Positions 1 to 8,324 of a stretch of DNA of 41,217 bases are shown one piece after another; within the stretch, counting starts at the first letter, position 1; every line of letters starts with the position of its first letter. The translations under genes and the position numbers were made by a program. The notes beneath the pieces were generated by a model. The model did no database searches and was not told the DNA's origin. It was given only the letters and a program-made list of their open reading frames with translations. Source of the DNA: Okeania hirsuta (lineage in GTDB: Bacteria > Cyanobacteriota > Cyanobacteriia > Cyanobacteriales > Microcoleaceae); contig NZ_RCBY01000048.1 in the NCBI RefSeq assembly GCF_003838195.1, forward strand, positions 1-41,217, given 5' to 3'.

Positions 1-346
1 CTTCTTCCTTCTTCCTTCTTCCTTACCTTTGCTATACAAGACCGATGCTACCGGACATGATATTATACTATCGGTCTTTTATTCCTCCTGTTGCCTGTTG
101 CCTGCGCACAGCGCTATATAAAATCCGGGTAATTAGTCACTGCATTCGTCATTGCGACTGGAACGGAGTGGAAGGAAACAATCTCGTTTGACCATGAGAT
201 TGCTTCCCTTCGGTCGCAATGACAACTGTTGCCACTTTGCAAAGATACCAAATGGCTATCTATAGATAATCATAGGTTTCTCAGAACGGCATAATCATAC
301 CCATAATCAGCAACGGTAATCAATAAATCTTGCTTTGATAAATCCC
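1..346. other. Repeat-bearing spacer at window edge, no gene seen
   Basis: This stretch holds no supported gene. It starts with a heptamer tandem repeat (CTTCTTC units, about 1-24), continues with a short motif ending in GCGCACAGCGCTATA (about 103-118) that recurs near 8192-8212, and contains a strong palindrome at 148-223. The NRPS stop codon lies just to the right, so this is its 3' flank. Whether another biosynthetic gene lies further left cannot be seen. Confidence 0.6.
148..223. repeat. 76-bp palindromic dispersed repeat
   Basis: The ends GTCATTGCGAC (148-158) and GTCGCAATGAC (213-223) are exact reverse complements. The inner arms (GGAAACAATCTC and GAGATTGCTTCC, with small mismatches) also pair, so the whole segment can fold into one long hairpin. 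It resembles the widespread bacterial intergenic repeat that begins GTCATTGCGA and contains GCAATCTC. It could also act on the 3' end of NRPS mRNA, but there is no clear U-run. Confidence 0.75.
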
Positions 347-3300
347 TTATAATTCAGTTTTCCATGCTTTAGCTAGACAAAATTTAAGTTTTTCAGCTAA
401 TACCATTACGTGAGGTTCACTCAACATGGTAATATGATTTCCAGGAACCACATGAACCTCTACAGGTTGACTAGAAAACTGGTTCCATCCCCAAGTTGTA
501 TCTGTGGGAATGTCACCAAGCATTCCCAATTCATCCCGATCAACTTTACTTGTACGGAACAGGGTAATCGCACCTTGATAGCTTCTTTGTGGGAGATAAC
601 TCATAAAAGCCAATTCCTCAGCTTTAATAGTTTGGACAATCCCACGCACTCGTTCAATTCCTGAGTTAGGTGGCAATAAACTGACGATTTCCATCTGCCG
701 TTTGAGATAGTTTAATTGTGCTTCAGGAGTTAAAGGTTTGAGGGTTTCATAAGAAATGTCGAAATTTTTCCCAGATAAAATTTCTAGCATATGGGCAATA
801 TTGGACAACCATCGGGTATCATCCCAATCTAGCTGTTTTGGGGTGGTACCTTGAAGTGGGGCGGGAAAGTCAAATAGGGCGAGTAGGGCGACTGTTTCTC
901 CCTTCTGTTGTAGCTGTTGTGCCATTTCAAAAGTAACTAGACCCCCAAAGGAATGACCGCCGAGGAAGTACGGACTAGAGGGTTGAAGGGTTTGGATGGC
1001 TTGGAGGTAGTAGGCAGCTACCTCTTCAAGACTACTAAAGGGTTCTGATACCCCATCTAAGGATGGAGGTTGCAAAGCGTAAAAGGGTTGCTCGTTTCCC
1101 AGATGACGGGCAAGTTGGTGGAAGTAGACCACATTGCCACCGGAACCAGGCATACAGAAGAACGGTGGGTGGTTTCCTTGGGGTTGAATAGCAACTAAGG
1201 GAGACCAAGAGTGAGTATCAGTTTTTTGAGTGAGCGAAATTTTGGGTTGAATTTCTCTTATAGGCGTCCCCGCGTCCCCGCTTTGGCGCAGTAGAATGGC
1301 TAATTTTTCTAGGGTAGGACCTTGGAAAAGGGCTGCTAAAGATATATTTTGGCCAAATTCTTTCTCAATCTCAGCCATGAGACGCACTGCTAACAGAGAA
1401 TGACCACCGAGGTCAAAGAAGTTATCATGCATTCCCACCTGTTCTATTCCCAACACTTCTTGCCAAATCTCTGCTAATGCTTTCTGTGTCTCTGTTTCAG
1501 GAGCAACATACTCCGTTGATACACTACTGATATTATCCGGTATAGGTAATGCCTTACGATCTACCTTACCGTTAGGAGTCAGTGGCAGTTGCGGCAACAC
1601 TACAAACCCGCTTGGTATCATATACTGCGGCAACCGCTGTTTCAGATACTGTTTCAATTTTCCTATTGCTTCTGTCTGCGATCCTTCTGGAGTTTCACTT
1701 TCTAGCACTAGATAAGCGACTAGACTTTTATTACCAGAGTTATCTTCTGTTGCTAATACTACTGCTTGTTTAACACTGGGATGTTGAGTGAGAGTCGATT
1801 CTATTTCTCCTGTTTCAATACGGTATCCTCGCACTTTTACCTGGTTGTCGATGCGACCGATAAATTCTATATTGCCATCGGGTAAATATCTACCTAAGTC
1901 TCCTGTCTTATATAGTTTAGAGTTGTGAAGATCGAAAGGGTTAGGTATGAATCTTTCTGCTGTTAATTCTGGTCTGTTTAGATATCCTCGTGCTAAACCT
2001 GCACCACCAATATGTAGTTCTCCTGTTACTCCTATGGGTACTGGTTGTAAATCACGATCAAGGATATAAATTTTCAGATCGCCTAAAGCTTTTCCAATTG
2101 GACTACTGACCTGTTCTATGTTGTCTGTGCTTAAGATTTTGTATGTTACATGGACTGTTGTCTCCGTGATACCATACATATTGATTAACTGAGGGAATCG
2201 ATCGCCATGCCGCTCAAACCAGGGGACAAGAGTTTTTATCTGTAGAACTTCCCCCCCGAAGATGACATATCGTAGTTTGAGAGCATCAACACTATAGTCT
2301 TGATCGACTTCAATTAGTTGAGTGAATGCAGATGGAGTTTGATTCAGGACAGTCACCTGATGTTGGACTAACAGATCGTAGAATTCTTTTGGAGAACGAC
2401 TAACCCAGTACGGCACAATTACAAGGCGACCACCATACAGCAGAGCGCTCCACAGTTCCCACACAGATAAATCGAAGGCGTAGGAATGGAATAATGTCGA
2501 GCAGTCGTTAGTGTTAAAATTGTAAATTGATTCAGTTGTGCGAAATAAACGGGTGACATTTTGATGGGAAATTAAGACTCCCTTTGGTTGTCCTGTTGAA
2601 CCTGAAGTATAAATTACATAAGCCAAATTGTCAGGAGTTACTGCCATAGCAGGATTATCTGTACTTTCTTGAGATGAGGGGAGTGTTTCTAAATCTCTAT
2701 CCAAACAAACCACTTTGGCTTGATGTTGTGGCAAATTTGATAAAACTGATTTAGTTGCTACTAATATTGGTACTGCTGCATCTTCCAAGATATAACTCAA
2801 ACGTTCTGCTGGGTAACTGGGATCTAATGGCAAATAAGCTCCACCAGCTTTAAGAATCCCCAACAATCCCACTATCATCTCCAGAGAACGTTCGACACAG
2901 ATACCCACTAATACCTCTGGTGCAACCCCCAGAGTTTGCAAATAATGCGCTAGTTGATTAGCTTGACAATTTAACTGGTGATAAGTTAATTGTCGGTCTT
3001 CAAATACTACCGCCACTGCATCCGGTGTTCTTTCTACTTGTTCTTCAAACAACTGATGAATACATTTATCTTTTGGATATTCAGCTTGAGTATTATTCCA
3101 CTCCACTAATAGTTGATGACGCTCTTTGTCCGTTAACAGAGGTAATTCAGAAATGCTTATGTGGGGATTGGTAACGATTCCCTCTAGCAAAGTACTCAAA
3201 TGCCCACTCATCCCCTTAATTGTAGTGGCATCAAACAAATCACTGTTGTATTCACTCACAATAACCATTCCCTCCGCTCCTTCTTCTAAGAGAGAGAAAG

Positions 3301-6300
3301 TGAGGTTAAACTTAGAAATCCCAGGATCTACCTTGTAGTGAAACGCCTTCCATCCTAACTTGTCTTCGGTGGGAGACCAAGACTGAGTATCAGCTTTTTG
3401 AGTGAGCGAAATTTTGGGTGGAATTTCTCTTATAGGCGTCCCCGCGTCCCCGCGTCCCCGCGTCTGTGCGTCCCCTACTAGAGGTGGATTGATCGTCAAA
3501 GCCACCTGAAACATGGGATTTTGGTTAACTTGTTGATTGGGGCGAAAGGCTTCTACCACCTTCTGGAACGGCACATCTTGATGGGAATAAGCTGATAAAC
3601 AAACATTCCGGACTCGCTTTAACAGTTCGCAGAAACTAGGGTTGCCGCCCAGGTCACTACGCAAAACTAAAGTATTGATAAAGTTTCCCATCATTCCTTC
3701 TAACTCTGGTCTGGTGCGTTGGGAGATGACAGTACCTAGAACAATATCTTCCTGATTTGAATAGCGATAAAGCAAAACTTTGATTGCTGTCGCGAAGGTC
3801 ACAAATAAGGTAACACTTTCTTTGTTGCTAAGAGTTTTGAGCTTTTCGATTAAGTCAAATGAGAGTCGGTGACGAACAAATGAACCAGCAAAAGTCGTTT
3901 GTGCAGTGCGAGGACGGTCAGTGGGAAGTTTTAATTGGGGTAAGTTTTCGAGTTGTCTTTGCCAGTAGGTAAGCTGATGAGAAAGTATTTCTCCTTTTAG
4001 GCGCTGGCGTTGCCAAACCGTAAAATCGGCATATTGTATAGTTAATTCTGGCAGAGGTGATGGTAAACCTTGACAAAATGCCGTATAAATAATTTCTAAT
4101 TCTTGTACTATTTGGCTCAACGATTCGGCATCTACCAGAATATGGTGAATAGCGAAGTAGAGTCGATAGCTGTCTGAAGTAAGCTGAATTAGAGTAGCTC
4201 GCAGTAGGGGTCCTTGATTGAAGTCAAATCTCTGACGAAGTTGTTCAGTGGCAATACGCAGTGCTTCTGTTTCTCTTGCGGTTTCTGACCATTGCCGCAA
4301 ATCGACTATTGGTAAAGTAAATGTAGATGGTGGCTGAATTTCCTGGCAGGGTTGACCGTTAACCAGTGGATAGGTAGTTCGGAGAATTTCGTGGCGACGG
4401 ATGATTTCTGTGAGACCTTTTTCCAAGGCAGGAATATCGATCTCTCCACCTAGATGAATGGTCAAGCTTTCATTGCAGACTGGTTCTTCTGGTGTTAACT
4501 GATTGAGAAACCACATTTGTTCTTGACTAAATGATATTGGCATCATTGGTTCTCGTGGAATTGGTTGTAGGGATGCTCCAACATCTAATCCCTCAAGGGG
4601 AATAACCTCCTGGGCTAACTCAGCAACTGTGGGACACTCGAATAGGAGATTTAGAGGTAATTCTACTTGCAGGCGTACCCGCACTAGCCCGATAATTTTG
4701 GTGGCTAACAAGGAATGTCCGCCTAATTCAATAAAGTTGTCGTGGACTCCGATGGGAGAAACACCCAGAATCTCTGACCAGATTTGCGCTAGTTGCTGTT
4801 CCATTGCATCCCGGGGGGCAACAAAACTGGTTTCACGAAGCAAATTTGAAGCATCGGGAATGGGTAGATCCTTGCGATCGACTTTGCCACTGGGTGTTAA
4901 GGGTAAAGCTTCCAGCATTATAAACGTTCCAGGCATCATGTAGTCTGGTAACTTTTCTGATAGAAAGTGGCGCAGTTGACCCGAAGTCGGGATTTGCCCC
5001 TGATTTGGACAAACGTAGGCGACTAAGCGTTTATCCCCTGGTTGGTCTTCTCGGACAATCACCGCAGTCTGCCGCAGGTTGGGGTGTTGGGCGAGTATTG
5101 CTTCAATTTCTACGAGTTCGATCCGGAAACCCCGCACCTTGACCTGATTATCAATGCGACCGAGATATTCGATATTTCCATCAGGTAAATAACGAGCTAA
5201 ATCTCCAGTTTTGTAAAGACGAGACCCCTCTTCTTGACTAAAGGGATTGGCAATAAATCGTTCTGCACTCAATTCGGGACGGTTGAGATAGCCTATAGCT
5301 AGGCAAACTCCCCCGATGTACAACTCGCCGGGAATCCCCACAGGTACAGGTTTTGCGAATTCATCTAATAGGTAAATCTGAGTGTTAGCAATGGGACGAC
5401 CAATAGGTGGTAGTGCTGACCAATTCTCAGTAGAACCGGTTAAGGTGAATGATGTCACTACATGAGTTTCTGATGGTCCATAATGATTATGAAGGGAACA
5501 ATCTTTTAGCTGGTCGAAAAAGCTGGCGATCGCCGGAGTTATTTGCAACTGTTCCCCTGCTGTTATTACTTCCCGCAAACTGGTGGGAATCAATCCTAAA
5601 GTTTGAGCGGTCTGTGCTAACTGCTGTAAAGCAACGAAAGGAAGAAACAGTCTTTCTATTTGTTTTTCTCTTAATAGATGTAGTAAAGCAACAGGGTCTC
5701 GTCGCACTTGTTCTGAGATTAAGACTAAAGTTCCACCCCCACACCAAGTTGAAAATATTTCTTGAAAGGAGACATCAAAGCTAATTGGTGCAAATTGCAG
5801 AGTTTTTGCTTTTGGTGAAACTCTTGTGTTTTCTAGTTGCCAGAAAATCAGATTACTCAAGGCAATATGCTTCATCGCTACACCTTTCGGCTGACCTGTA
5901 GAACCAGAAGTATAGATTACATAAGCCAAGTTTTCTTCAGAAGCAGTACAGTTTAGATTGAATTGATTTTCTTGATTAACTACATCCCACTCACCATCTA
6001 AACAAATGATTTGCGCTCTTATTTTCGGTAATCCAGCTAACAAGTTTTTTTGAGTTAATAGCACTGAAGCTTGAGAATTTTCCAGCATATAGGCAATGCG
6101 CTCAATCGGATAAGTTGGGTCTATAGGAACATAAGCACCACCTGCTTTGAGAATACCCAAGAGACTGATCACCATCTCTAGCGATCGCTCAAGGCAAATT
6201 CCTACTAATACGTTTGGACCTATCCCCAGATGCTGCAAGTAATGAGCTAGTTGATTGGCTTTTTGATTTAAACTTTCATAAGTTAGTTGGTTCCCCTCAA

Positions 6301-6442
6301 ACACAACAGCTACAGAATTGGGAGTTCGTTCTACTTGCGCTTCAAACAACTGATGCAGACAAATATCCGGAGGGTAATTTACGGCAGTCTTGTTCCACTC
6401 TCTTAAAAACTTATAATTTTCTTGATCTTGAATCAATGCCAC
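347..6442 (-). CDS. Two-module non-ribosomal peptide synthetase, A-PCP-C-A-PCP-TE (predicted Pro, then Thr-like)
   Basis: This 2031-aa synthetase should activate and join two amino acids and release the product through its own thioesterase. Domains in order: A1 (about 30-535; SGSTGQPKGV near 179), PCP1 (Ser in GGHSLL near 575), C (about 630-1090; HHILVDA near 766), A2 (about 1110-1610), PCP2 (GGHSLL near 1681) and TE (about 1735-2031; GHSFGG near 1831, Asp in LFDF near 1857, His in PGNH near 2001). Pocket residues read by alignment to GrsA are DVQFIAHVVK for A1, the proline code, and DLWNIGMVHK for A2, one change from the threonine code DFWNIGMVHK. The start is GTG, preceded by GAGGGG at very short spacing, with an in-frame stop just upstream. 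The protein begins inside what is normally a C-A linker, so it looks like a loading module without a C domain. A nearly identical ~28-residue repeat sits in the C domain (about 990-1025) and in the PCP2-TE linker (about 1721-1748). No tailoring, transport or MbtH-like gene is in the window. Confidence 0.95.
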   Translation of the reverse strand: MALIQDQENYKFLREWNKTAVNYPPDICLHQLFEAQVERTPNSVAVVFEGNQLTYESLNQKANQLAHYLQHLGIGPNVLVGICLERSLEMVISLLGILKAGGAYVPIDPTYPIERIAYMLENSQASVLLTQKNLLAGLPKIRAQIICLDGEWDVVNQENQFNLNCTASEENLAYVIYTSGSTGQPKGVAMKHIALSNLIFWQLENTRVSPKAKTLQFAPISFDVSFQEIFSTWCGGGTLVLISEQVRRDPVALLHLLREKQIERLFLPFVALQQLAQTAQTLGLIPTSLREVITAGEQLQITPAIASFFDQLKDCSLHNHYGPSETHVVTSFTLTGSTENWSALPPIGRPIANTQIYLLDEFAKPVPVGIPGELYIGGVCLAIGYLNRPELSAERFIANPFSQEEGSRLYKTGDLARYLPDGNIEYLGRIDNQVKVRGFRIELVEIEAILAQHPNLRQTAVIVREDQPGDKRLVAYVCPNQGQIPTSGQLRHFLSEKLPDYMMPGTFIMLEALPLTPSGKVDRKDLPIPDASNLLRETSFVAPRDAMEQQLAQIWSEILGVSPIGVHDNFIELGGHSLLATKIIGLVRVRLQVELPLNLLFECPTVAELAQEVIPLEGLDVGASLQPIPREPMMPISFSQEQMWFLNQLTPEEPVCNESLTIHLGGEIDIPALEKGLTEIIRRHEILRTTYPLVNGQPCQEIQPPSTFTLPIVDLRQWSETARETEALRIATEQLRQRFDFNQGPLLRATLIQLTSDSYRLYFAIHHILVDAESLSQIVQELEIIYTAFCQGLPSPLPELTIQYADFTVWQRQRLKGEILSHQLTYWQRQLENLPQLKLPTDRPRTAQTTFAGSFVRHRLSFDLIEKLKTLSNKESVTLFVTFATAIKVLLYRYSNQEDIVLGTVISQRTRPELEGMMGNFINTLVLRSDLGGNPSFCELLKRVRNVCLSAYSHQDVPFQKVVEAFRPNQQVNQNPMFQVALTINPPLVGDAQTRGRGDAGTPIREIPPKISLTQKADTQSWSPTEDKLGWKAFHYKVDPGISKFNLTFSLLEEGAEGMVIVSEYNSDLFDATTIKGMSGHLSTLLEGIVTNPHISISELPLLTDKERHQLLVEWNNTQAEYPKDKCIHQLFEEQVERTPDAVAVVFEDRQLTYHQLNCQANQLAHYLQTLGVAPEVLVGICVERSLEMIVGLLGILKAGGAYLPLDPSYPAERLSYILEDAAVPILVATKSVLSNLPQHQAKVVCLDRDLETLPSSQESTDNPAMAVTPDNLAYVIYTSGSTGQPKGVLISHQNVTRLFRTTESIYNFNTNDCSTLFHSYAFDLSVWELWSALLYGGRLVIVPYWVSRSPKEFYDLLVQHQVTVLNQTPSAFTQLIEVDQDYSVDALKLRYVIFGGEVLQIKTLVPWFERHGDRFPQLINMYGITETTVHVTYKILSTDNIEQVSSPIGKALGDLKIYILDRDLQPVPIGVTGELHIGGAGLARGYLNRPELTAERFIPNPFDLHNSKLYKTGDLGRYLPDGNIEFIGRIDNQVKVRGYRIETGEIESTLTQHPSVKQAVVLATEDNSGNKSLVAYLVLESETPEGSQTEAIGKLKQYLKQRLPQYMIPSGFVVLPQLPLTPNGKVDRKALPIPDNISSVSTEYVAPETETQKALAEIWQEVLGIEQVGMHDNFFDLGGHSLLAVRLMAEIEKEFGQNISLAALFQGPTLEKLAILLRQSGDAGTPIREIQPKISLTQKTDTHSWSPLVAIQPQGNHPPFFCMPGSGGNVVYFHQLARHLGNEQPFYALQPPSLDGVSEPFSSLEEVAAYYLQAIQTLQPSSPYFLGGHSFGGLVTFEMAQQLQQKGETVALLALFDFPAPLQGTTPKQLDWDDTRWLSNIAHMLEILSGKNFDISYETLKPLTPEAQLNYLKRQMEIVSLLPPNSGIERVRGIVQTIKAEELAFMSYLPQRSYQGAITLFRTSKVDRDELGMLGDIPTDTTWGWNQFSSQPVEVHVVPGNHITMLSEPHVMVLAEKLKFCLAKAWKTEL
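1199..1281 (-). repeat. In-frame repeat, copy 1 (PCP2-TE linker of the NRPS)
   Basis: About 80 bp nearly identical to 3371-3471 (roughly three mismatches over 75 bp). It ends in GTCCCCGC octamer units. It is translated without a break into GDAGTPIREI-x-PKISLTQK-type protein sequence between PCP2 and the thioesterase. The domains on either side of the two copies are unrelated, so the similarity is confined to the repeat. Confidence 0.85.
3371..3471 (-). repeat. In-frame repeat, copy 2 (inside the NRPS C domain)
   Basis: Second copy of the repeat at 1199-1281, with more GTCCCCGC octamer units. It lies between the MFQVALTINP motif and the FNLTF motif of the condensation domain, a loop that varies in length in the family, so the fold is probably tolerated. 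The extra octamers keep the reading frame and add residues such as RGRGDAGT. Confidence 0.85.
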
Positions 6443-6565
6443 ATCCCCTCGTTTTTATTGTTAAAATAGCAATATTCTTTTGAGATTATAATGGACTTTG
6501 AGTTTTTTACCGAATAATTAATTAAGATTTAATGCCTCTCCTTTAAAGGATAAAAAATAAGTCAA

Positions 6566-6603
6566 AAGTAAGAAATAAGAAATAAGAAATAAGAAGTAAG
6601 AAG
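6566..6603. repeat. Heptamer tandem repeat (AAATAAG-type)
   Basis: About five units of seven bases (variants of AAGAAAT). One of at least ten loci in the window with a period of exactly seven. Confidence 0.8.
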
Positions 6604-6712
6604 AAAATTATAGTGGTCAATAGGGGTCAAGGATTCAGCAAGTATTTATGCTTAATATTTAACTGATAATTTGACTCCCGATCAAGGTAAATGAAGATAA
6701 TTTATTTGAAGA

Positions 6713-6746
<34 letters not shown>

Positions 6747-7066
6747 AAAATTACATGGGGATTCTCACCCCAAGTAATTTTGAACACCGTGTAGACGGTG
6801 GGGTATTAAACCCACAAAGAAAATGATAATATAAATACCTAAGCAAGCTACGGATTTTATACTAATTTTTATGTTAAAAATTGAAGTGCGGAATGTGGGT
6901 TTTAAGCTTCATTTTTCAGCGCTTGGTCAACCGTTTTACCGCAATTATGAATCATTTATCAACACAATTAAAACAGATAAACAGTTTCAAAATCTTACCC
7001 ATATTGTTTTTTCTAGGATATTTTCTACAGAACCCCAAGAGGACTGATTTATGTTATCTAAATATA

Positions 7067-7177
7067 CTTATCAAAATAATATGGGTTTAAAACCCCGCCT
7101 TGACTGGCGAAATATTTTTGGAGCGAAGCTCAAATCCCCGTTACAAAAATAACTTCTGACTTCTGACTTCTAACTTC
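7067..7177. repeat. Hairpin-plus-heptamer dispersed element, copy 1
   Basis: Closely matches the reverse complement of 17786-17921. Shared parts in order are ATCAAAATAAT, a GGGTT...AACCCCGCC hairpin-like stretch, GCTCAAAT-CCCGTTACAAAAA, and then ACTTCTG heptamers. It lies in the spacer upstream of the coiled-coil gene. Confidence 0.75.
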
Positions 7178-7558
7178 GTTAAACTCTAGCCCAATATCAC
7201 TATGGAAACATTTAAAAATAGCCTAGCTTTTTATGTTAACATGAAAAGCACATTACCTCTAGGGATATAACTAAATCTATATTCAGATCGGGCAATTTAA
7301 TTTATTTAGAGGTTGAATAAAATAAATCTTGACATATCGTTATATATTGTGATGTATTGTTGACAACAACCAGAGCAATTATTACAATCATACATAAATA
7401 AAATAGACAATATATATTCTTTCAGATTCTTAGTAGCCCAATTAACTAATCAGAGTTAGTTGTTCTGGCAATTAGCCAACTTTTAAATCTGTTTGAGAAG
7501 TCAAAGTATTAGTCTATTTTTTTTAGAAAAAATAGTTTTTAATCAAAAAGTGTTTCAG

Positions 7559-7600
7559 TCCGGAATGCTGTTTGCGGAGCATTCCGGTACGGAAAATGCT
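7559..7600. repeat. TGTTTGCG/AGCATTCCGG palindromic repeat
   Basis: CCGGAATGCT and AGCATTCCGG form a 10-bp perfect inverted repeat around TGTTTGCGG. Bases 7567-7600 are identical, in reverse complement, to 13141-13174. Further partial copies lie near 18064, 22840, 23040, 23815, 30010, 30121, 31094, 31336, 31542 and 33857. Confidence 0.85.
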
Positions 7601-7632
7601 AATAGTTAGTTAAACCATATCGAGTCATAATT

Positions 7633-7932
7633 ATGGCAAATAAACCAGAAACAAAACAAGCCTACGAAGCTAAAATCAAAGCTCAAATTGATAAACTTAA
7701 TGCTCAAATTGATGAAATGAAAGCCAAAGCAAAACAAGCTAAAGCTGATGCTGCAATTAATTATCACAAAAAAATAGAAGAATTGTCTACTAAGCGTGAT
7801 GCAGTCAAAACCAAATTTCAGGAACTACAAAACTCAAGCGAACAAGCATGGGGAGATGTAAAAGTTGGTTTTGAAAAGGCTTGGAATGATTTGCACAACG
7901 CCTTTGATAGTGCAGTTTCTAAGTTTAAATAA
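7633..7932 (+). CDS. Small coiled-coil protein of unknown function
   Basis: The product has 99 residues, is very rich in Lys, Ala and Glu, and has no signal peptide or membrane segment. Residues 5-70 have a heptad-like pattern typical of a long helix or coiled coil (IDKLNAQIDEMKAKAKQAKAD). The C-terminal third is amphipathic with aromatic residues (AWGDVKVGFEKAWNDLHNAF). Small coiled-coil proteins of this style are common in cyanobacteria, some stress-induced; that is family knowledge rather than something visible here. The gene stands alone, is preceded by a long repeat-rich leader and is followed by a good terminator. The ribosome binding site is weak. No enzymatic function can be proposed. 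Confidence 0.8.
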   Translation: MANKPETKQAYEAKIKAQIDKLNAQIDEMKAKAKQAKADAAINYHKKIEELSTKRDAVKTKFQELQNSSEQAWGDVKVGFEKAWNDLHNAFDSAVSKFK

Positions 7933-7972
7933 CTGATATTTAGCTACAACTAATTACAGAGTATTTTTGACT

Positions 7973-8003
7973 ATCCCCAGGACTAAAGTCACGGGGATTT
8001 TTA
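7973..8003 (+). terminator. Intrinsic terminator after the coiled-coil gene
   Basis: ATCCCC and GGGGAT pair around an inner GACT/AGTC stem, followed directly by TTTTT. It is placed 40 bp after the stop codon on the same strand. Confidence 0.8.
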
Positions 8004-8243
8004 ATGTGGCGTTGATGAATCAAGCTATGAAACCTAAATTTCGCCAAATATAAAATGCTTTTCAGTTAATAGTTAGATATAGCAATGAGCGCTGGTATAT
8101 TTACAAATTGCAGGAGGGGTTAAATAGCTAAAAGTCTTATATTATCGGCAATTTATTCCCCCTTCCGGAGCTGTTGCTTTCCGGAGCTGTTGCCTGCGCA
8201 CAGCGCTATAATTTTTCCTACCCACTTAATTAATTACGAAAAG

Positions 8244-8273
8244 TTGAAAACTCCTGAGTTAAAACCCAGGAGA
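8244..8273 (-). terminator. Intrinsic terminator after the channel-like gene
   Basis: CTCCTG (8251-8256) pairs with CAGGAG (8267-8272), and a U-run follows when read on the - strand. It lies about 50 bp beyond the stop codon of the gene at 8325-10022. Confidence 0.7.
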
Positions 8274-8324
8274 ATAAAAATGACATATTTGCAAACCTCC
8301 CAATCTATTCGGTGGAGAATTAAA

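Larger units (their letters stand above)
7933..8324. other. Spacer between convergent genes with two terminators
   Basis: The 392-bp spacer separates the + strand coiled-coil gene from the - strand channel gene. It holds one terminator for each gene and, at about 8160-8212, a short dispersed repeat (TTCCGGAGCTGTTGC twice, then GCGCACAGCGCTATA) whose last part is also found at 103-118. No gene is seen. Confidence 0.65.

Noticed and set aside
5449-5784. Open frames of 86-111 aa inside the NRPS region
   Set aside because: Other-frame shadows of the A1 domain with no features of their own.
6881-7090. 69-aa frame in the NRPS upstream spacer
   Set aside because: AT-rich composition, no family features, overlaps the hairpin-plus-heptamer repeat.
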